A stretch of 64,000 nucleotides of DNA from Paenibacillus arenilitoris (GCF_014705655.1 NZ_JACXIY010000019.1:99710-163709); one strand, 5' to 3'. Positions 43,574 to 52,005 are shown, counted from the first letter of the stretch. The notes: a model not told the origin generated them from the sequence alone. Numbers and translations: made by a program.

Positions 43574-43885
43574 TTATTCCTCTTCATCAAGTTGTTTCTC
43601 CAGGGCATCCAATTTATCCAACCAATATTGCCGATACGGCTCGAACCAATGATAGACCTCCTGCAAAGGGGCAGGATTGAGGCCGTACATATGGTGCTTG
43701 GCATCCTTGCGAAGACGAACGAGACCCGCTTCCCTCAAGATGCGCAAATGCTTGGATACGCCAGGTTGGCTAAGCGACATCAATTCGACCAATTCGCTGA
43801 CGGAACGTTCCCGAACGAGAATCAGGTCTAATATCTTCCTCCGATTGGGCTCGGCCAGCGCTTCAAATAGGGCATTCTTGTTCAT
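43574..43885 (-). CDS. ArsR-family regulator
   Basis: The 103-residue winged-helix protein has NALFEALAEPNRRKILDLIL, SVSELVELMSLSQPGVSKHL and LREAGLVRLRKDAKHHMYGL. No metal-binding cysteine pair is seen, so it is the non-metal class usually linked to SRPBCC genes. It is first of a two-gene operon. Two direct repeats lie just before its start. Confidence 0.92.
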   Translation of the reverse strand: MNKNALFEALAEPNRRKILDLILVRERSVSELVELMSLSQPGVSKHLRILREAGLVRLRKDAKHHMYGLNPAPLQEVYHWFEPYRQYWLDKLDALEKQLDEEE

Positions 43886-43900
43886 GCCTGCATATTACCA

Positions 43901-43927
43901 TAAAGTTATATTTCCGTAAAGTTATAT
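43901..43927 (-). promoter_or_regulatory. Direct-repeat operator of the ArsR gene
   Basis: TAAAGTTATAT occurs at 43901-43911 and again at 43917-43927, a 16-bp period, directly upstream of the ArsR start. On the minus strand they read ATATAACTTTA. Likely repressor site overlapping the promoter. Confidence 0.65.
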
Positions 43928-43997
43928 GATTTTTAAAAAAAATAAAGTCTTAGACTGCTGCTGTTATTGAACTAGCGTCTTCGTTAGTTGAATATTA

Positions 43998-44087
43998 TCA
44001 ATCCCTACCCTCTGGTAAGCTCCAAACTTCAATGAAATTACCATCCGGGTCGTAATTTTGCCGGAACAGGATTTTTATGCCTGACTC
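43998..44087 (-). pseudogene. VOC/glyoxalase-family C-terminal remnant
   Basis: The minus strand reads GIKILFRQNYDPDGNFIEVW SLPEGRD then TGA at 43998-44000. YDPDGNxIE is the metal-ligand C-terminal signature of the VOC (glyoxalase/bleomycin-resistance) fold. Only about 29 codons remain, and a stop is directly upstream. It marks a deletion at the edge of the AT-rich segment. Confidence 0.7.
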
Positions 44088-44131
44088 TTACGTGATCCTT
44101 CCCGTTACTTCAATGGCTCAGACCGCTGTCT

Positions 44132-44524
44132 TTATTGCTTACAAGTCAGTATCAAATCATTCAAATCTATTATTCCTTTTGCTCTTAATAGAAAGTCCAT
44201 TCCAATTATTCCATCGATATTGATTCCATAATTCATAGTTCCGATGTCAACTTGGAAGTTCTGAATCCGAAATCCATTTACTTCAATAGCATCAATAGTT
44301 TTGAAAAATACAAATTCGCTTCCGCCAACTCCGCTTATTGTACCTAATATATCATTGAGTTCTACAGTCAGTCCGATTTCTTCAACAAGATCGAGCTTTA
44401 AAATCGTGCTTGAAGATCCTGTATCAACAAGGACATGAGCTAGCTTTAAACTTTGATTATTATAATAAACCGTTATCTCGATGAATGGTAAGTCGCTGTT
44501 AGAGAGATGAATTTCTGTTTTCAT
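44132..44524 (-). CDS. Retropepsin-like aspartic protease
   Basis: The 130-residue single-domain protein has the catalytic motif LVDTGSSSTILK (Asp34-Thr-Gly) and a second hydrophobic-Gly motif INIDGIIGMDFLLRAKGIID. This is the pattern of clan AA retroviral-type proteases that work as dimers. There is no signal peptide. It overlaps the small upstream gene by ATGA, so translation is coupled. The substrate is unknown; the partner protein is an obvious candidate. Base composition is AT-rich compared with the genes before 43.9 kb. Confidence 0.85.
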   Translation of the reverse strand: MKTEIHLSNSDLPFIEITVYYNNQSLKLAHVLVDTGSSSTILKLDLVEEIGLTVELNDILGTISGVGGSEFVFFKTIDAIEVNGFRIQNFQVDIGTMNYGINIDGIIGMDFLLRAKGIIDLNDLILTCKQ

Positions 44525-44775
44525 ACCCTGACTCCCAACCACTTTCGCTCAATAATTTCCAAATCCACTTTACTGGTATGGGCTACATATAGCTCTCTGT
44601 TCGGTTCTTTCTTATGAATCACTTTATATTCATCAAGAGCGTCTTTACCTTGATCATACTTGTTAATTACAGATATACGTTCAATAATTCTTCTTCCGTT
44701 ATCTGAATAAGCAGTAATCGCTTCAAATAATACCCATTGATCCGGAAAGTGGTCCCTTACTGTTTTCCAGTTCAT
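44521..44775 (-). CDS. Small protein paired with the retropepsin gene
   Basis: The 84-residue soluble protein starts MNWKTVRDHFPDQWVLFEAI and ends REYVAHTS-like (RELYVAHTSKVDLEIIERKW). ATG 44775 follows GGGAGGATC. Its stop overlaps the start of the protease gene. From memory, a very similar small protein precedes aspartic protease genes in cyanobacteria and other bacteria, so the pair appears conserved; no function is known to me. Confidence 0.75.
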   Translation of the reverse strand: MNWKTVRDHFPDQWVLFEAITAYSDNGRRIIERISVINKYDQGKDALDEYKVIHKKEPNRELYVAHTSKVDLEIIERKWLGVRV

Positions 44776-44927
44776 AAAGATCCTCCCTCGAGATTTTAGT
44801 AAACCATTATGAAACGTTAATTTCATCATACCATATTTAGCTAGAACTGAAGGCATGACAGCGGGAATTTCCTACAAGCTCCATTACGCTATCCTGCAAT
44901 TTAGCGTGATAATGTCCACATTTAGCA

Positions 44928-45659
44928 TTAACGGCGAGCGATGAAGACGAATTCGAGTCCTGGCCGGTCAACCGCATCTCGAATATCATCGACATGGAAG
45001 TTAGCGGATCGTAAGGAGTCTATGATCTCGAACTTATTCCGGAACCTCAATGTCGAATCCGAAGTCAGTACCGTCCCGTCCTTCTGAAATACAAAGGTTT
45101 GACGGAACGAAACTAGCGGTAGTTGTACATCGATGAGATCCACCCACTTTTCTATTCTTCCAATGTCCGGCACATTAACCACTTGATACGTCTGCTCACG
45201 ATTCCAGTCCTTCCAAGCTTCCTTCGAAGGGTTCCGAACCTCGAATACGAGCCGTCCACCAGGTTGAATGACATCGCGACATTTACGAAGTGTTGCGATC
45301 CACTCTTCGTCAGTGACAAAGACTTGGGCGACGTTTCCAGTCATCGTGATTAGATCCGATTGAACTCCAGAGAGTATCTCAGTTGTTCCATGAATCCATC
45401 TGACCCGATCTGCAAAAGCCTTTCGTCTTGCTACATCAAGAGAGGCAGCGGCTGGATCGACGCCAGTGACATCTTTACCAAGTGCCGCAAGTCGACAAGC
45501 AAGGATACCGGTACCACAACCAATATCTATCACGGATTGAGCGCCGAATTCGTGCGTCATCTCGATATACGGGGCAAGATCCGGACGTTCTGCCGAATCA
45601 AATAAATCGTAAACATCTGCAAGCCTTGACTCTTCGAATATTCTGTCAGCCATATCCAT
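44928..45659 (-). CDS. SAM-dependent methyltransferase (class I)
   Basis: The 243-residue protein has motif I SVIDIGCGTGILACRLAALG, motif II VTGVDPAAASLDVAR and the post-motif region DLITMTGNVAQVF. The C-terminal part has beta strands of a small-molecule methyltransferase. GGGGAGGATAC precedes ATG 45659. The substrate is unknown. AT-rich, in the accessory segment. Confidence 0.88.
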   Translation of the reverse strand: MDMADRIFEESRLADVYDLFDSAERPDLAPYIEMTHEFGAQSVIDIGCGTGILACRLAALGKDVTGVDPAAASLDVARRKAFADRVRWIHGTTEILSGVQSDLITMTGNVAQVFVTDEEWIATLRKCRDVIQPGGRLVFEVRNPSKEAWKDWNREQTYQVVNVPDIGRIEKWVDLIDVQLPLVSFRQTFVFQKDGTVLTSDSTLRFRNKFEIIDSLRSANFHVDDIRDAVDRPGLEFVFIARR

Positions 45660-45750
45660 GTATCCTCCCCGACAACTTTGTTATTTCGTATTTATCAGTT
45701 ATAGTTAAACATTACAGTCAGTAAGTTCAATGAACAGGGGCAGTTTCACC

Positions 45751-46500
45751 TTATTTTCTTGCTATGATCATGAAGCGTTTTGAATTGGTCATGATCCCCT
45801 TTTTCGTTTTATGCTCTCCAATGAACTTATCAAGTATAGCAAAGTCGTTTTCGCTTTGGCCAAAGTTCGGAATGATCGGAGTGTGCTTCAGTAAGAATAT
45901 TAAATCTTCGTAGGATTGGTACCATTCCGTTGCGTCACAATCAAACGCTTGAATATTATGGAACCCTGCTTCACGCAATTCTGTAATATAATTATTTTTT
46001 AACGTTCCGTCCTGAATACCAAATGATTGACCTCTTCCAAAAGCATTTTTGATGTTAATTTTATCATCTTCGCTTACTTGCTGCGTTAGAAATATTCCGT
46101 CATCTACTAAAACTCTTGCCACTTCTTCCGAATTAATTGGTGCATGACGAGAAGATACCACGTTAAAAAACTCATGAGGGAAATCTAGTTTGTCAGCATC
46201 CATTTGCAAAATACGAACATTGGAAATCCTCGAGGATTTCAAGTTAGCATTTGCGGCTTCAAGCATTCCGACCGAACTGTCTATTCCCACTAATAGTAAG
46301 GCTGCCTCAGTGATTGACAATAAAGCTTCTCCGCCACCAGTACCTATGTCCAACAAAATGTCCGATTTCTTGCATCTTTGGGAAACTTCATGATAAAAAT
46401 CCCATTTTGCTCCCTCGGATGCAGACCTGACTTTGCTAAAGTCCCATCCGTTTAAGCTTCCACAGCGTTCGTAAAAGTTCCTGTATACTAATTCGTTCAT
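45751..46500 (-). CDS. SAM-dependent methyltransferase (class I)
   Basis: The 249-residue protein has motif I ILLDIGTGGGEALLSITEAA, LLVGIDSSVGMLEAANANLK and DADKLDFPHEFFNVVSSRHA. No membrane segments are seen. ATG 46500 follows GGAGGATTGAGAATAA, a rather long spacing. It is separate from the methyltransferase at 44928 and not closely similar. Substrate unknown. Confidence 0.87.
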   Translation of the reverse strand: MNELVYRNFYERCGSLNGWDFSKVRSASEGAKWDFYHEVSQRCKKSDILLDIGTGGGEALLSITEAALLLVGIDSSVGMLEAANANLKSSRISNVRILQMDADKLDFPHEFFNVVSSRHAPINSEEVARVLVDDGIFLTQQVSEDDKINIKNAFGRGQSFGIQDGTLKNNYITELREAGFHNIQAFDCDATEWYQSYEDLIFLLKHTPIIPNFGQSENDFAILDKFIGEHKTKKGIMTNSKRFMIIARK

Positions 46501-46546
46501 TTATTCTCAATCCTCCAATGAGATAATAAAAAGCCTCAACATAAGA

Positions 46547-46574
46547 AAAGTCCCTTCGGAAACGAAGGGATTTT
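46547..46574. terminator. Terminator of mazEF
   Basis: TCCCTTCG and CGAAGGGA form a stem with a GAAA loop, flanked by AAAA and TTTT on both sides. It lies directly after the mazF stop on the minus strand. Confidence 0.82.
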
Positions 46575-46575
46575 C

Positions 46576-46911
46576 TTATGCCAAAATAGATCGAGTATTG
46601 CGAAGAACGGCTTTCATACATTCTGATTCAACGTCGACGTTACCCGCGATTTTAATTCTGCTCTTATTCACGTCCAAGCTTTTCAATTGATCCGTAAGGA
46701 CGACACCGGTAAATACGAGTCCGTCCGGAAGAGCCACCTCAAAAGGGTACTCCTTTACTTGATTCGTGATCGGACATACGAGAGCAAAACCAGTTAAATC
46801 ATTAAAATCTGCTTCAGATAATACGATTGCGGGACGTCGGCCTGCTTGTTCATGTCCGGCTTGCGGATCAAAGTCAAGCCACACTAGATCGCCGCGTGCT
46901 GGAATGGTCAA
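46576..46911 (-). CDS. mazF: MazF/PemK-type endoribonuclease toxin
   Basis: The 111-residue protein starts IPARGDLVWLDFDPQAGHEQ AGRRPAIVLS, the conserved MazF N-terminus with the catalytic Arg region. It continues ALVCPITNQVKEYPFEVALP, with the conserved CPIT containing the catalytic Thr. It cuts single-stranded RNA at short specific sequences. It overlaps the antitoxin gene by four bases. This is the second toxin type besides the housekeeping NdoA usually found in Bacillales; it lies in an AT-rich accessory segment. Confidence 0.93.
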   Translation of the reverse strand: MTIPARGDLVWLDFDPQAGHEQAGRRPAIVLSEADFNDLTGFALVCPITNQVKEYPFEVALPDGLVFTGVVLTDQLKSLDVNKSRIKIAGNVDVESECMKAVLRNTRSILA

Positions 46912-47177
46912 ATCAGTTCGTCTCCTTCAATTCCGAAGTCAATCTCTTCATGACGCTGCGAAGCCGGCTTCATTTTCGAGAGCAGCAGTTTCAAGTGAGC
47001 CCGCAGTTCCTCGTTCGATTCTAGCGGTTTTATCGTAGGGCGAAGTAGAAGATCGTTATCCGGTGTGACGATGATCTGAAGTTCCGCACCTTCTTCCAGG
47101 TTAAGGCGCTTTAGTAATTGATTCGGAATCCGGATTGCGCAACTGTTACCCCATTTACTGAGCGTTGCAGTTGTCAT
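46908..47177 (-). CDS. mazE: MazE-type antitoxin (AbrB fold)
   Basis: The 89-residue protein has TATLSKWGNSCAIRIPNQLLKR, the AbrB-like swapped-hairpin DNA-binding domain of MazE. An acidic C-terminus (HEEIDFGIEGDELI) would wrap the toxin. I prefer ATG 47177 because the family begins there, although ATG 47186 has AAAGGAAAGG close upstream. It overlaps mazF and should autoregulate the operon with it. Confidence 0.92.
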   Translation of the reverse strand: MTTATLSKWGNSCAIRIPNQLLKRLNLEEGAELQIIVTPDNDLLLRPTIKPLESNEELRAHLKLLLSKMKPASQRHEEIDFGIEGDELI

Positions 47178-47209
47178 TAGAATCATGTCCTTTCCTTTGT
47201 TATGATCCA

Positions 47210-47252
47210 ATTATACCCCACCTCCTTCAAACCGTATATACATATGATATAC
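47210..47252 (-). promoter_or_regulatory. mazEF promoter and operator
   Basis: On the minus strand a -10 TATAAT (47210-47215) lies before mazE. The -35 region is replaced by a near-palindrome of alternating TA steps, GTATATCATATGTATATAC (47234-47252). This is a likely MazE/MazEF binding site. Confidence 0.6.
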
Positions 47253-47430
47253 AAAAACCATTCGTTCGATACCGAAGGACGACTATATTATGAATACTTG
47301 AGATGAATTTCATTCGTTCTTCAGAGGAAAGAAGATGTTGCATTCTTCCTCACCACCCTAACAGATTTTATTAATTTTACTATAAAAATCGTCTGCAATT
47401 CATTACGCTAAACTCCCATTACTTCAACGA

Positions 47431-47462
47431 TCAGGAGCAGGCACCGCGGTGCCTGCTCCTGA
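47431..47462. repeat. Perfect 32-bp palindrome
   Basis: The 32 bases from TCAGGAGCAGGCACCG to its exact reverse complement form a perfect palindrome without a loop. It is the only GC-rich element in the AT-rich gap 47178-47498. Neither side has a T-run, so it is not a typical terminator. As RNA it would be a 14-bp hairpin; as DNA it could form a cruciform. Confidence 0.7.
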
Positions 47463-47498
47463 CATAGTCACTTCGCTATCGTACCCGTAGCACGACCG

Positions 47499-48347
47499 CT
47501 ACTTTTTCTTTACTGGTATCCAGATCTCAACCTGTGTATGCCCGGGCATTCCATAGTACATTTCGAATTGAGGACCCTCAACCTGTTCGTATCCAGATAT
47601 CGGAAACCACTCGGAATATATTCGTTCCCATAGTTTTTGCAAATCACATTGCGGCTCCGGGAAAATAGCCCATGTTAATGCCGGGACAGAAAGCTTTGTA
47701 AATCTCTCTGGAATTTCAAGCCCCTTCGGCAAATGATAACCTATCATGTACTTGAATGATTCTCCCGTGTGATCAAATAAGGCAGCGTGCAACACGGTAT
47801 TGCCAAACCGCCCCAGTAGCTCGTTCATTAGATCCACACTGCCGTCTTCATCACATTGTTTACGGAACCGAGGAACCTCAATAAATGCCGTTTGCAAATC
47901 CTGACTAACGAGACCATAAACGCCGAACATCTCAAAAGATTCTCTATGTTCAATCCGGTAATTCATCTCGACATCTCCTTTTATTGAGATATGAAAGGAC
48001 ATTCGAGGATAGGCCTTTAAAGACATGCCTTTATCGCGCGCAGATATCGGCATGATCCCATGGAGATTCTTGAACGCCCGTGCGAACGCTTCCGGTGACT
48101 GGTATCCATATTTCATGGCTACATCGATCACCCTTGCATCGGTTGTCTGCAGTTCAAAAGCCGCCAATGTCAATCGTCGACGCCGGATGTACTCGGATAA
48201 CGAGATTCCGGTAATGAACGGAAACATTCTTTGAAAATGATACGTAGAGCAACAGGCGATTTGCGCTATGTCATCATATGAGATATTGTCCGCCAAATTC
48301 GTTTCGATATAATCCATGGCGCTATTCATCCTCTCCAACCAATCCAT
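47499..48347 (-). CDS. AraC-family regulator with GyrI-like effector domain
   Basis: The 282-residue protein has an N-terminal AraC double HTH (MDYIETNLADNISYDDIAQI, YHFQRMFPFITGISLSEYIR, VIDVAMKYGYQSPEAFARAF) and a C-terminal GyrI-like ligand-binding domain (HRESFEMFGVYGLVSQDLQT, GYHLPKGLEIPE, VEIWIPVKKK). Such Rob/SoxS-like fusions respond to hydrophobic drugs. ATG 48347 follows GGGAGGGAGAACG; the open frame upstream is not protein-like. Targets unknown. Confidence 0.9.
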   Translation of the reverse strand: MDWLERMNSAMDYIETNLADNISYDDIAQIACCSTYHFQRMFPFITGISLSEYIRRRRLTLAAFELQTTDARVIDVAMKYGYQSPEAFARAFKNLHGIMPISARDKGMSLKAYPRMSFHISIKGDVEMNYRIEHRESFEMFGVYGLVSQDLQTAFIEVPRFRKQCDEDGSVDLMNELLGRFGNTVLHAALFDHTGESFKYMIGYHLPKGLEIPERFTKLSVPALTWAIFPEPQCDLQKLWERIYSEWFPISGYEQVEGPQFEMYYGMPGHTQVEIWIPVKKK

Positions 48348-48476
48348 CGTTCTCCCTCCCTTCGAGTTAAATACTATCGCAAATAAATATGACTTGCCTT
48401 GCATTTCCTGCACGAAATAGTCAGCATCGTTCACATCCCCCTTAGGATCGATCCCAACTAATCCGATGTATTCTTG

Positions 48477-48965
48477 TCACCCGCCGTACCGGTCCAGCCA
48501 GTCGCGCTGCCACTCCTCGAATGACTTGCCACTTATACTCCGCAGCGGCTTGCCGCTAGGGAGCGAGAACATGCCATCCTCCGTGAACATGCCATCCCCA
48601 TTTATGTCTACAACCGTTTCGGTGCCGCCGATCGGCTTGCCGTCAGTAAGAAACACCGAGGCGATAAATTCTCCCTCAATCGCTAGGCTTCCAATCGCCT
48701 TAAATCGCTCTACCTCTATGGTTTTGCCGATATAATCGGCTGGATCAATGCCTTCCATTAGTCCCCATTCGACCATATCCGGCATACGGGTCAGCATTTC
48801 CTCGTTCAATACATATTGCACGCCATCGCCATGCCACTTTACATTTTGGTACCCTTTGTTTTTTAAATAACTATAGGCTTCGGATGATTCAGCCTTCCCG
48901 TCTCCGCCGCAGCCGGCAAGCATAATCATAATGACAAGCGACAGCAGCATATTTACTTGTCTCAT
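48477..48965 (-). CDS. Small lipoprotein of unknown function
   Basis: The 162-residue protein starts MRQVNMLLSLVIMIMLAGCG, a signal peptide with lipobox cysteine at 19. An Asp/Glu-rich body with VDINGDGMFTEDGMF follows, which resembles an EF-hand-like calcium loop. It should be anchored on the outer face of the membrane. No family recognised. It is alone between the AraC and HxlR genes. Confidence 0.75.
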   Translation of the reverse strand: MRQVNMLLSLVIMIMLAGCGGDGKAESSEAYSYLKNKGYQNVKWHGDGVQYVLNEEMLTRMPDMVEWGLMEGIDPADYIGKTIEVERFKAIGSLAIEGEFIASVFLTDGKPIGGTETVVDINGDGMFTEDGMFSLPSGKPLRSISGKSFEEWQRDWLDRYGG

Positions 48966-49120
48966 TCGTTGCGACTCCTCTCGCGCCTTGAAGATGTCCT
49001 GTTGCATTAAACTGCCCAATCACTTAACGAGGCCACCGGATATTCCGGCAGCCTCTTAAGCTGTAAAATTACGTCCCCTTATATTAACCCCCGACCCTTA
49101 TAAAGCAATTTGAGTGTTTT

Positions 49121-49474
49121 CTATTTATGATCCCCTTGAGCTTGAACCGCATAGTCCTTCCACTTCTCTCCCCAGCCATGCATCGCGGAGTACACCCGAA
49201 GGAAATCCATTCCCTTGTCCGTTAAGGAATATTCGACGGTTACGGGGACGGTCGCGAACACCTCGCGCTGAACGATATGGGTCTGCTCCAACGTCCGCAA
49301 TACGTCGGTTAACGATTTGGTGCTGATTTGGCCCAGGCTCCTCCTCAGTTCATTGAATCGACGAGGAGAAGCGGCCAGCTCGCCGATGACCCAGAAGATC
49401 CATTTGCTCCCCATCATCTGCATCGCTTCCCCCATGGAAGCCGAGCATTCTTCCCTCTGGCTGTCCGTATACAT
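49121..49474 (-). CDS. HxlR-family transcriptional regulator
   Basis: The 117-residue protein has AMQMMGSKWIFWVIGELAAS, RRFNELRRSLGQISTKSLTD and VPVTVEYSLTDKGMDFLRVY, the winged-HTH pattern of HxlR. One Cys near residue 9 (REECSA) lies where redox or aldehyde-sensing HxlR proteins carry their reactive cysteine. ATG 49474 follows GCGAGGTGAATCG. It is divergent from an SDR gene, its likely target. Confidence 0.92.
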   Translation of the reverse strand: MYTDSQREECSASMGEAMQMMGSKWIFWVIGELAASPRRFNELRRSLGQISTKSLTDVLRTLEQTHIVQREVFATVPVTVEYSLTDKGMDFLRVYSAMHGWGEKWKDYAVQAQGDHK

Positions 49475-49624
49475 TCGATTCACCTCGCGATTACTTATCG
49501 TAAGCAGCTTCATTGAAGCAAACTAAATAAGAAAAAAGTGCCTTCTTTCGCCTATCTGCTGCTTTCATTATACTTGGTATCAATTCGAACATGGAACAAA
49601 ATATACCGCCAGGAGGAAATCGCA

Positions 49625-50491
49625 ATGCGTACGATCGTCATAACCGGAGGAACCGACGGGATTGGAAGACAGCTTGCCCTGCATTATATTCGTAACGGGG
49701 ATCAGGTCATCGTTATCGGCCGAAGTGCCGAGAAGGGCGAAGCGTTGCGTCTGGAGGCAGCCAAGTCGAACCGGGAGAACGCCTTCCTCTTCCTCCAAGC
49801 CGATTTAAGCCTGGTCTCAGAAAATATTCGGATCGTCGATGAACTAAGCGCAAAAGAAAGCCGAATCGATCTACTGCTGCTCTGCGCGCAATCGCAAAAA
49901 TTCAGCAGCGTGTACCGGGAGACGGAGGAAGGATTCGAGCATCATTTCGCTTTGTATTACTTAAGCCGATTTATTCTGAGCTTCCAGCTTCGAGGACTGC
50001 TTCGCGGCAGCGCGGCCCCGCTTATTATTAACGTCTGCGCTCCCGGCGTCAAAGGGGGCGTTCATTGGGAGGATTTGCAGCTGCGGACGCTGCGGCCCTT
50101 CAACAGCATAAAAGCCATTATGCACGGCAGCAGGCTCAACAACCTGCTGGGCGCGGCATTTGCCCAAAGCGCGGCGGATATGAATATCAAATATCTTCTG
50201 TTCAATCCCGGAGCCGTTCAAACCAAAGGGGCGACGGAAGCGTTCGACCACAAGCTCCTTCAACGGCTGGTCAAGCTGATGTACAACATAATCGGACTGC
50301 CTGCCGAAAAGGCCATAGAACCGATTCTTCGATTCGTACATTCGCCGCCTGAAGAGTCGCTGACGGCTTATAAACGAAACAAAAAACTCGATGCGGCTCA
50401 AATGATCCCCTATCTCGAGCAATCCGACAGGCTTGTTCGCCTCACGTTGGAGCTCATTAAGCGGCAATACGGGAATTTCAACATAACGTAA
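49625..50491 (+). CDS. Short-chain dehydrogenase/reductase
   Basis: The 288-residue protein starts MRTIVITGGTDGIGRQLALH, the TGGxxGIG Rossmann motif for NAD(P). It has LLLLCAQSQKF in place of NNAG. The usual YxxxK is not clear (ALYYLSRFILSF aligns nearby), so it may be an atypical SDR. ATG 49625 follows CCAGGAGGAAATCG. It is divergent from the HxlR gene with a 150-bp promoter region. Confidence 0.82.
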   Translation: MRTIVITGGTDGIGRQLALHYIRNGDQVIVIGRSAEKGEALRLEAAKSNRENAFLFLQADLSLVSENIRIVDELSAKESRIDLLLLCAQSQKFSSVYRETEEGFEHHFALYYLSRFILSFQLRGLLRGSAAPLIINVCAPGVKGGVHWEDLQLRTLRPFNSIKAIMHGSRLNNLLGAAFAQSAADMNIKYLLFNPGAVQTKGATEAFDHKLLQRLVKLMYNIIGLPAEKAIEPILRFVHSPPEESLTAYKRNKKLDAAQMIPYLEQSDRLVRLTLELIKRQYGNFNIT

Positions 50492-50496
50492 AAGAA

Positions 50497-50522
50497 CCGG
50501 GCCTATGCATTTCGCCCGGTCC
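50497..50522 (-). terminator. Terminator of the GntR-fusion gene
   Basis: ACCGGGC pairs with GCCCGGT across a short loop, and on the minus strand TTCTTTTACG follows. It overlaps the stop codon at 50503. Confidence 0.6.
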
Positions 50523-51891
50523 GGTCCTGATTCAACAGCTCTTCGATTGCGGCGGCAAGCTTCTCTTTGCTCCGAAGACCCGACCAATAGAGCTTGCACT
50601 CCGACAGCATGTCCTCCAGCTGCTTCAGCGTCAGCCCCGTGTCGGTATACGTGCTGAAGCTTGGAATAATCTCCTTGTACATCTGATAGCGGGTCGGATA
50701 GACCGGCTGCCCGGTCCGCTGCGCCGCTTGCTTATGGGCCGGGATGCTGAACGTTTCCTTCCGGATAACGCGCTGCGCATCGTCCGATACGAGGAAATCG
50801 ACGAGCTGTTTGGCCGCGGCTTTCACCTTTGACCGTTTGTGAATCGCAAGGCCGATCGTCAGATTGATCGTGTTCAAGCTGTTCAAATGAGGAAGCGGCG
50901 CCACGTCGAATTCGAAATCCGCTTCCTTCAGGCTGTTAATGGAAAAGTACGTCGTCATGATGATCGATACTTGACGCTCCTTGAACAGCCTCTCCGCCTC
51001 CCTGCTGCTTGCGGACAACAGAAGCGGATACACGCCGGGCTCATACAGAATGTCCCGCACCTTCTCGATGCCGTCCAGCAGCCGCGTCTCATGAACGCGG
51101 TATCGTCCGTCCTCGTCTCTCCGGAACGCTTCCCCGCTCTGTAGCAGGAACAGGATCCACCGGTTCGGACTGAGCAGGTGATAATAAAAGCCGAACCGCT
51201 CGTTCCGGATCGCCAGCTTGGACGCGCTTGCGATCAGATCGTCCCATGTCCAGCCGCTGTCCGGCTCCGGGAGCTGGAGTTCGGCGAAGTGCTCCCGGTT
51301 ATAACAAAGAATAACCGGAGAGAAGACGAACGGCTGGGCATGCAGCTCGTCTTTATATTGAAATGCTTTTTTCAGAAAAGGGTACAGCTCTTCGAACGGT
51401 TCTTGCGGCTCCAGCATGTCTACCGCCTGTTCCTCCACAAGGTCCTGATACAAATACGTGTTCATCATGACCATGTCGATCATGTCGTGGGCCAGCAAAT
51501 CCCGCACATACCCCCGGTCGTCGCTGATCTGAATCGGTTGAACCCGAATATGAGGATGCCGCTTCTGAAATTGCTCCAGTAAAGAAGAAAGCTCCGCCTG
51601 CGTATCCATAATCGGATAATAGCCGAGCCGGATGACGATTTGATCCTCGCTGGAAGGAGGCTTGATCCGGTTGCCGACTCTCGGAATTTTCTCTACCCAT
51701 CCTTCCTCTACCAATACGTCGAGGCCTTTGCGGACGGAATTGTTGCTGAGCTGGAACTTCAGGCTCAAATCCAGCTCCGAAGGCAAATACTCGCCCACCG
51801 CGTAATGCCCGGCCATAATCTGCTCCCTCAGCGTCCGTATCATCTCTTCGAGCCGCGTCCTGAACGTTTTTCTGCTTGGCTTGTCCGACAT
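50503..51891 (-). CDS. GntR DNA-binding domain fused to a solute-binding protein
   Basis: The 462-residue protein has an N-terminal GntR winged HTH (residues about 8-78: MIRTLREQIMAGHYAVGEYL, SNNSVRKGLDVLVEEGWVEK, PRVGNRIKPP). A complete family-1 sugar-binding protein follows (about 85-455: LLEQFQKRHPHIRVQPIQIS, SGWTWDDLIASASKLAIRNE, FLVSDDAQRVIRKETFSIPA). There is no signal peptide, so the periplasmic-type domain acts in the cytoplasm as the ligand sensor. ATG 51891 follows GGAGGTCGGGCGA. Target genes are not evident; it is followed by the convergent SDR gene. Likely ligand: a sugar or oligosaccharide. Confidence 0.88.
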   Translation of the reverse strand: MSDKPSRKTFRTRLEEMIRTLREQIMAGHYAVGEYLPSELDLSLKFQLSNNSVRKGLDVLVEEGWVEKIPRVGNRIKPPSSEDQIVIRLGYYPIMDTQAELSSLLEQFQKRHPHIRVQPIQISDDRGYVRDLLAHDMIDMVMMNTYLYQDLVEEQAVDMLEPQEPFEELYPFLKKAFQYKDELHAQPFVFSPVILCYNREHFAELQLPEPDSGWTWDDLIASASKLAIRNERFGFYYHLLSPNRWILFLLQSGEAFRRDEDGRYRVHETRLLDGIEKVRDILYEPGVYPLLLSASSREAERLFKERQVSIIMTTYFSINSLKEADFEFDVAPLPHLNSLNTINLTIGLAIHKRSKVKAAAKQLVDFLVSDDAQRVIRKETFSIPAHKQAAQRTGQPVYPTRYQMYKEIIPSFSTYTDTGLTLKQLEDMLSECKLYWSGLRSKEKLAAAIEELLNQDRTGRNA

Positions 51892-52005
51892 TCGCCCGAC
51901 CTCCGATCCCTATTTTCATCCGCATCATACACAAACCGGAGCCCGCTTGCAAGAGCGCCGATGGCAGGGCGCAGGCGGCCGCCGCATCATGGAGAGACGC
52001 CAATC

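Noticed and set aside
47431..47462. Rho-independent terminator
   Set aside because: The stem is perfect, but there is no T-run on either strand and no loop.
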